Below are positions 6,308-9,165 of a stretch of DNA of 9,165 bases, piece by piece. Made by a program: the position numbers and the translations under genes. Under the pieces are notes generated by a model. The model did no database searches and had not been told where the DNA came from. It saw only the letters and a list, made by a program, of their open reading frames with translations. Numbering within the stretch: the first letter of the stretch is position 1; each line of letters starts with the position of its first letter. This DNA is from an uncultured Collinsella sp. (GTDB lineage Bacteria > Actinomycetota > Coriobacteriia > Coriobacteriales > Coriobacteriaceae): positions 1-9,165 of the forward strand of contig USGN01000040.1 in NCBI GenBank assembly GCA_900554255.1. The letters are read 5' to 3'.

Positions 6308-7306
6308 ATGAAGCAATGGGCTGGACTGGGAAAGTTCCTCGCGGGGCATATGCAGATCATCGTTCCGATTTGCGTGGCGCTCGGCGTGCTCTTTCCCCAG
6401 CAGATCGGCGTGCTCAAGCCCATTGTTCCCGCCCTCTTCGCCTTTATGACGTTTCAGGGCGCGCTCAGCAACACTTTCCACCAGGTAGCTGAGGTGTTCC
6501 GCCGTCCCCTGCATCTGATTTTGGCGTTATTTGTCTCGGCAGTGCTTATTCCCATCGCGGCGTATGCCATAGGGTCACTCTTCTTTGGCTCCAACCCCAA
6601 CCTTGTCTGCGGCATCGTGCTCGAGTACAGCGTGCCCGTGGCCGTCACCGCTTTTATGTGGATCAGCATGTTCGGCGGCAACGGCCCGCTCGCGCTCACC
6701 ATCATCCTGACGTCCTCGGTTATCTCCCCTGTGACGATTCCGCTCACGCTTAAGCTCTTGCTGGGTGCCACCGTCTCGATCGATGTGCCGAGCATGATGC
6801 AAGACATGGCCTTTATGATCGCCATCCCCGCCGTGCTCGGCATCATGATCAACGAGCTCACGCATGGATGGGGACACGAGAAGCTCTCCCCCGCGCTCTC
6901 GCCCGCCTGCAAGTTCATGATGATGGGCGTTATCGCCTCCAACTCCACCGCCATGAGCGAGTACGTGCTGCACATGAACGCGGTGCGCCTGGAAGTCGCC
7001 CTCTTTATTTTGACCTTCGCCATCAGCGGCTTTGTCGTCGGTTTTCTGGTCGCCCGTGCGCTGCATCTGCCATATAGCGAGACGACTACCATGTGCTTTA
7101 CCTGCGGCATGCGTAACATCTCTTCGGGCGCCGTCATCGCCACGCAATATTTTCCGGGCGAAGTCGTGTTTCCCGTCATGTGCGGAACGCTGTTTCAGCA
7201 GGTGCTCGCCTCGCTTATCGGGCACCTCTTTGAGCGTCTGACCGGCGAGGAGCGCGCCGCCCAGCGCAAGCGGGTCGAGGCCGGCCGCGACGCCATGGGA
7301 CGCTAG
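6308..7306 (+). CDS. BASS-family (bile acid:sodium symporter-like) transporter
   Basis: The 332-residue protein is strongly hydrophobic, with about ten likely membrane helices (roughly 15-31, 36-52, 68-92, 98-118, 127-151, 167-185, 200-216, 228-252, 259-280 and 284-306). It ends in a charged cytoplasmic-type tail (308-332). The segment GMRNISSGAVIAT (267-279) followed by FPGEVVFPVMCGTLFQQ fits the discontinuous helix region of the bile acid:sodium symporter superfamily. LEYSVPVAVTAF (105-116) fits the matching region of the first half. Members couple sodium entry to uptake of organic anions. Substrates range from bile salts to pantoate and keto acids, so the substrate here is not known. The start is ATG 6308, with AAGGGAG 11 bases upstream. 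It is a single gene, divergent from recJ and convergent with the DUF4931 gene. The fold assignment is moderately firm; the substrate is open. Confidence 0.8.
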   Translation: MKQWAGLGKFLAGHMQIIVPICVALGVLFPQQIGVLKPIVPALFAFMTFQGALSNTFHQVAEVFRRPLHLILALFVSAVLIPIAAYAIGSLFFGSNPNLVCGIVLEYSVPVAVTAFMWISMFGGNGPLALTIILTSSVISPVTIPLTLKLLLGATVSIDVPSMMQDMAFMIAIPAVLGIMINELTHGWGHEKLSPALSPACKFMMMGVIASNSTAMSEYVLHMNAVRLEVALFILTFAISGFVVGFLVARALHLPYSETTTMCFTCGMRNISSGAVIATQYFPGEVVFPVMCGTLFQQVLASLIGHLFERLTGEERAAQRKRVEAGRDAMGR

Positions 7307-7323
7307 ACTGTCCGCAGTGCGCG

Positions 7324-7349
7324 GGCGCTCACTTTACGATGTGAGCGCC
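7324..7349. terminator. 9-bp hairpin at the convergent gene ends
   Basis: GGCGCTCAC (7324-7332) and GTGAGCGCC (7341-7349) are perfect complements around an 8-base loop. The loop contains the TAA stop codon of the minus-strand DUF4931 gene (7334-7336). The hairpin starts 17 bases after the transporter stop, so it could end transcription from both sides. No T-run follows on either strand, so termination is only inferred. Confidence 0.5.
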
Positions 7350-8134
7350 TCCAGATGTGCGCGGAGTCGTTCTGCATCGACATCGAGCGTGGTCTCAGCA
7401 TTGACCTGAGCCAGCCGATACCCGACAAAGTAGGGCGAAACCACCCAACGCGGCAGCGCCTTGGCAATGGTCCGACCGCCCAGGTGATAGAAGAACAGGT
7501 TGTACGACTCTGCGCGACCACCGTGGTGCTCGTTCAGGATATAGCGCAGAGCTACCTGGATCGCATCGGCGAAGAGATCCGCCTCGGCTTGGTCTCTCGT
7601 GTCATCGCTGGCGGCGATTCCCTGCGGAGCTGAAACGTTGATCTCAAAGAACCCCATGATCGGTTCGGTTGAGATATTGACCGAGATTCTCCCCTGTTGC
7701 CAGACATTGATACCTTCGAAATTGGCGGAAACCAGCGAAGCATAGCCGTCTTCCTGCTCCAAACCCACAATCTGCATGTGCGGATGGACCAGACTGCCGC
7801 CCGAAAGCGGACCCTTGTTCTTGTACATGAGCACGCTTCGATACTGCTGCGAGTCGATCATCCGCCGCCAGCAACCCAGAGCAAACCGCATCACATGGTG
7901 GAGTTCATCCGGCTCATAGGTCACCAGGTCGGCATCGTGATCGGCCGACTCGATCAGCACGGTTTGATGGGTGGCGCGCAGGGTTTTGAACTTATTCTCG
8001 AGCCAGATGCAGTCACCGTCGCGCTGGATGATGTTGGTGAGCCCCTCCGTGTTGCAAAAGGGGCACGCGGTACCGGGGCGACGGTTGTCGTCGGGCTTGC
8101 CGCTCGCCTGCTGAACATCGAATACAAGCGCCAC
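7334..8134 (-). CDS. DUF4931 protein, galactose-1-phosphate uridylyltransferase/HIT-like
   Basis: The 266-residue protein looks like a single-domain member of the GalT/HIT superfamily, in the group named DUF4931. CPFC at 24-27 resembles the zinc-binding CxxC near the start of GalT proteins. SGGSLVHPHMQIVG (111-124) is the GalT-type active site HPHxQ, where H119 would be the nucleophile that carries the nucleotidyl group. A further NEHHGGRAESYNLFFYHL segment (201-218) may supply metal or substrate ligands. It probably transfers or hydrolyses a nucleoside monophosphate on a sugar phosphate or dinucleotide, but the substrate is unknown. The start is GTG 8134, fixed by a strong GGAGG at 8 bases' spacing. 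That Shine-Dalgarno lies within the last codons of cutC, and only three bases separate the two genes, so translation is probably coupled. Confidence 0.85.
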   Translation of the reverse strand: MALVFDVQQASGKPDDNRRPGTACPFCNTEGLTNIIQRDGDCIWLENKFKTLRATHQTVLIESADHDADLVTYEPDELHHVMRFALGCWRRMIDSQQYRSVLMYKNKGPLSGGSLVHPHMQIVGLEQEDGYASLVSANFEGINVWQQGRISVNISTEPIMGFFEINVSAPQGIAASDDTRDQAEADLFADAIQVALRYILNEHHGGRAESYNLFFYHLGGRTIAKALPRWVVSPYFVGYRLAQVNAETTLDVDAERLRAHLEALTS

Positions 8135-8137
8135 GGG

Positions 8138-8815
8138 CTACACCTCCAGCGGTACGATCCTTGTGCCATGGAGCTCGGAGACGCCCAGTGCCGCCGCCAC
8201 GGTATCGCGGTTGGCCGTGGAAATGCCGCCGCCGGGAAGGATGGTCAAGCTGTCGCCCGCATACTCGATCAAGCGGGCCAGGTTTTCGAAGTTGTCCTCG
8301 ATCGGCGTACCGGCAGCGCCACCATGCGTCAGGATGCGTGTGATGCCGCAGTCGGCGAGTGTGTCAATCGCGTCGAGCTGAGCCTCGGGCGAGAGCTGGT
8401 CAAATGCCATGTGGAAGGTGATGTCGATGGGCTCACGCTTACATTCCTCGGTCGCGCAGCCCGCAGCCATCACGAGGGCGCCAAGCGTAAGCTCGTCGAG
8501 CGCCCATCCGCCAGCGCAGGGCTTGCAGCAGCCAAAGACCAAGCCGTCAACGCCGGCGCTCACGGCAAGGCCCAGGTCCATCTCCATCATACGCAACTCG
8601 TCCTGGTTGTAGTGAAAGTCGCCGCCACGCGGACGGATCATGCACATCACCCGTGCATCGTGTTCGTGGGCATAGTTGGTCGTAGCGCTGATAACGCCGG
8701 CCGAAGGCGCGGTGCCGCCAACGGCAAGGTTGTCGCACAGCTCGATACGCCTTGCACCGGCATCGATAGCCGCCGGCACCCGCTCAAAGTTCTCGGCACA
8801 AAACTCGTACAGCAT
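8138..8815 (-). CDS. cutC: CutC family protein (TIM barrel)
   Basis: The 225-residue protein matches the CutC family throughout. It has the N-terminal EFCAENF and GARRIELCDNLAVGG (20-34), then MIRPRGGDF (59-67), TFHMAFD (133-139), ILTHGG (161-166) and PGGGI (194-198). It closes with ELHGTRIV, a normal C-terminus for the Gram-positive form. The fold is a cytosolic (beta/alpha)8 barrel. The family is called a copper homeostasis protein, but the original E. coli copper phenotype was later traced to a small RNA (MicL) encoded at the cutC 3' end, so the enzymatic role is unsettled. ATG 8815 is chosen because family homology starts there and GGGGG lies seven bases upstream. Extending the open frame to about 9118 would add residues unlike the family. 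It is the first gene of a two-gene operon with the DUF4931 gene. Confidence 0.92.
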   Translation of the reverse strand: MLYEFCAENFERVPAAIDAGARRIELCDNLAVGGTAPSAGVISATTNYAHEHDARVMCMIRPRGGDFHYNQDELRMMEMDLGLAVSAGVDGLVFGCCKPCAGGWALDELTLGALVMAAGCATEECKREPIDITFHMAFDQLSPEAQLDAIDTLADCGITRILTHGGAAGTPIEDNFENLARLIEYAGDSLTILPGGGISTANRDTVAAALGVSELHGTRIVPLEV

Positions 8816-8875
8816 AGATAGACCCCCAAAGACAGCAGATGTTTTCCGACGGGCATTGTCACACATCCCCATGAA

Positions 8876-8940
8876 GTTGCGGTGGAATAGGGACTGTTTT
8901 GGCGTCTGGAGCCCCCATTTAGTCCCTATTTCACCGCAAC
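8876..8940. repeat. 65-bp inverted-repeat element with 20-bp arms
   Basis: The left arm at 8876-8895 begins GTTGCGGTGG and ends AATAGGGACT. The right arm at 8921-8940 begins AGTCCCTATT and ends TCACCGCAAC. The arms are complementary at 19 of 20 positions. The exception is G8885 against T8931, which is a G-U wobble in plus-strand RNA but a C-A mismatch in minus-strand RNA. A 25-base spacer separates the arms. No T-run follows either arm and no gene ends nearby, so it is not a terminator for a known gene. The length and symmetry resemble a dispersed intergenic palindromic element (REP or MITE-like). That would need other copies in the genome to confirm. Confidence 0.6.
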
Positions 8941-8995
8941 TCAGAATGATCTCTTGGGGACGGCACAGCTGGCCGAAAAATGTTGCCGATGCCGA

Positions 8996-9009
8996 ATGTT
9001 GCGCAACAT
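8996..9009. promoter_or_regulatory. Perfect 14-bp palindrome, candidate operator
   Basis: ATGTTGCGCAACAT reads identically on both strands. The half-site TGTTGC also occurs at 8981-8986, and GCAAC recurs at 9026-9030, so similar half-sites cluster here. It lies 62 bases upstream of the secreted-protein start and in the shared divergent region with cutC, a natural place for a dimeric repressor. Confidence 0.5.
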
Positions 9010-9021
9010 GATTCGCGAATC
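9010..9021. promoter_or_regulatory. Perfect 12-bp palindrome abutting the first, candidate operator
   Basis: GATTCGCGAATC starts at the base right after the 14-bp palindrome. The two centres are 13 bases apart. It may be a second site for a different regulator or one half of a composite operator upstream of the exported-protein gene. Confidence 0.45.
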
Positions 9022-9071
9022 TTAGGCAACCATGGCAGTATCGACATTCGTATCCAGAGGAAAGGATTGCC

Positions 9072-9165
9072 ATGTTTAAGAGCATCCAAAAGAGCGGAAA
9101 GATCGCAGCAGTCGCCATCGGCCTGATCGCGGCCTTGTCTCCGCTCGCAGCCCCTCCCGCAGCAT
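9072..9165 (+). CDS. Exported protein, N-terminal signal peptide only (partial)
   Basis: ATG 9072 is preceded by AGAGGAAAGGA ending five bases upstream, a strong ribosome binding site. The 31 complete codons before the right edge encode a classical Sec signal peptide. It has a short n-region with lysines at 3, 7 and 10, then a hydrophobic core from about residue 11 to 22 (IAAVAIGLIAAL). An SPLAAPPAA stretch follows, with small residues suited to signal peptidase I cleavage. No lipobox cysteine is seen so far. The mature protein lies outside the window, so its function cannot be given. It is transcribed divergently from cutC. Confidence 0.75.
   Translation, partial: MFKSIQKSGKIAAVAIGLIAALSPLAAPPAA

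Larger units (their letters stand above)
8816..9071. other. Divergent intergenic region between cutC and the exported-protein gene
   Basis: No coding frame is convincing in these 256 bases. The region holds the 65-bp inverted repeat, the two palindromes and repeated TGTTGC half-sites. On the minus strand GTGACA at 8857-8862 could be a -35 box for cutC, but no good -10 follows it. No convincing promoter pair was found for the plus-strand gene either. Confidence 0.5.

Noticed and set aside
7697..8821. 374-codon plus-strand open frame opposite cutC and the DUF4931 gene
   Set aside because: It spans two well-supported minus-strand genes and shows no recognisable domain. It is a codon-bias shadow.
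8816..9118. N-terminal extension of CutC by about 100 residues
   Set aside because: CutC homology starts at MLYEFC. The extension would read through the inverted repeat and the palindromes, and it overlaps the divergent signal-peptide gene.

Overview
The window looks like chromosomal DNA from a high-GC, Gram-positive gut actinobacterium. The class Coriobacteriia, and probably a Collinsella-like genus, is the best guess. This rests on the visibly high GC content, the protein style, the RecJ-plus-helicase fusion and the DUF4931/CutC pair. It is an inference from memory of protein families, not a database match. Almost all of the DNA is coding. There are six protein genes or gene fragments plus one partial secreted-protein gene, and no rRNA, tRNA, CRISPR array, insertion sequence or phage gene was seen.

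Region 1 (1-6147, all minus strand) reads right to left as one likely operon. It starts at a consensus TATAAT box (6142-6147) and a roughly 100-nt leader containing a hairpin, a candidate 21-codon leader ORF and a second hairpin that covers the recJ ribosome binding site. Next come a 1095-residue RecJ exonuclease fused to a RecQ-like DEAH helicase, a bifunctional (p)ppGpp synthetase/hydrolase (Rel) whose start lies 15 bases beyond the recJ stop, a strong 12-bp hairpin, and the 5' part of a metallo-beta-lactamase-fold hydrolase that runs off the left edge. This is a compressed version of the recJ-apt-relA-dtd order known from Firmicutes, so DNA end resection and stringent-response control are probably transcribed together.

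Region 2 (6148-7306) holds a 160-base control region with a 10-bp tandem repeat beside the recJ promoter. A plus-strand, ten-helix transporter of the bile acid:sodium symporter (BASS) superfamily follows.

Region 3 (7307-8815, minus strand) is convergent with the transporter. It is a two-gene operon, a CutC family protein followed by a GalT/HIT-like DUF4931 protein. The two are separated by three bases, and the Shine-Dalgarno of the second gene lies inside the last codons of the first.

Region 4 (8816-9165) is a 256-base divergent intergenic region with a 65-bp inverted-repeat element (20-bp arms) and two abutting perfect palindromes (14 and 12 bp). It ends with the signal-peptide-encoding start of an exported protein that runs off the right edge.

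The most notable items are the RecJ-helicase fusion with its possible leader-ORF control, the translationally coupled cutC-DUF4931 pair, and the paired palindromes and inverted-repeat element upstream of the secreted-protein gene.
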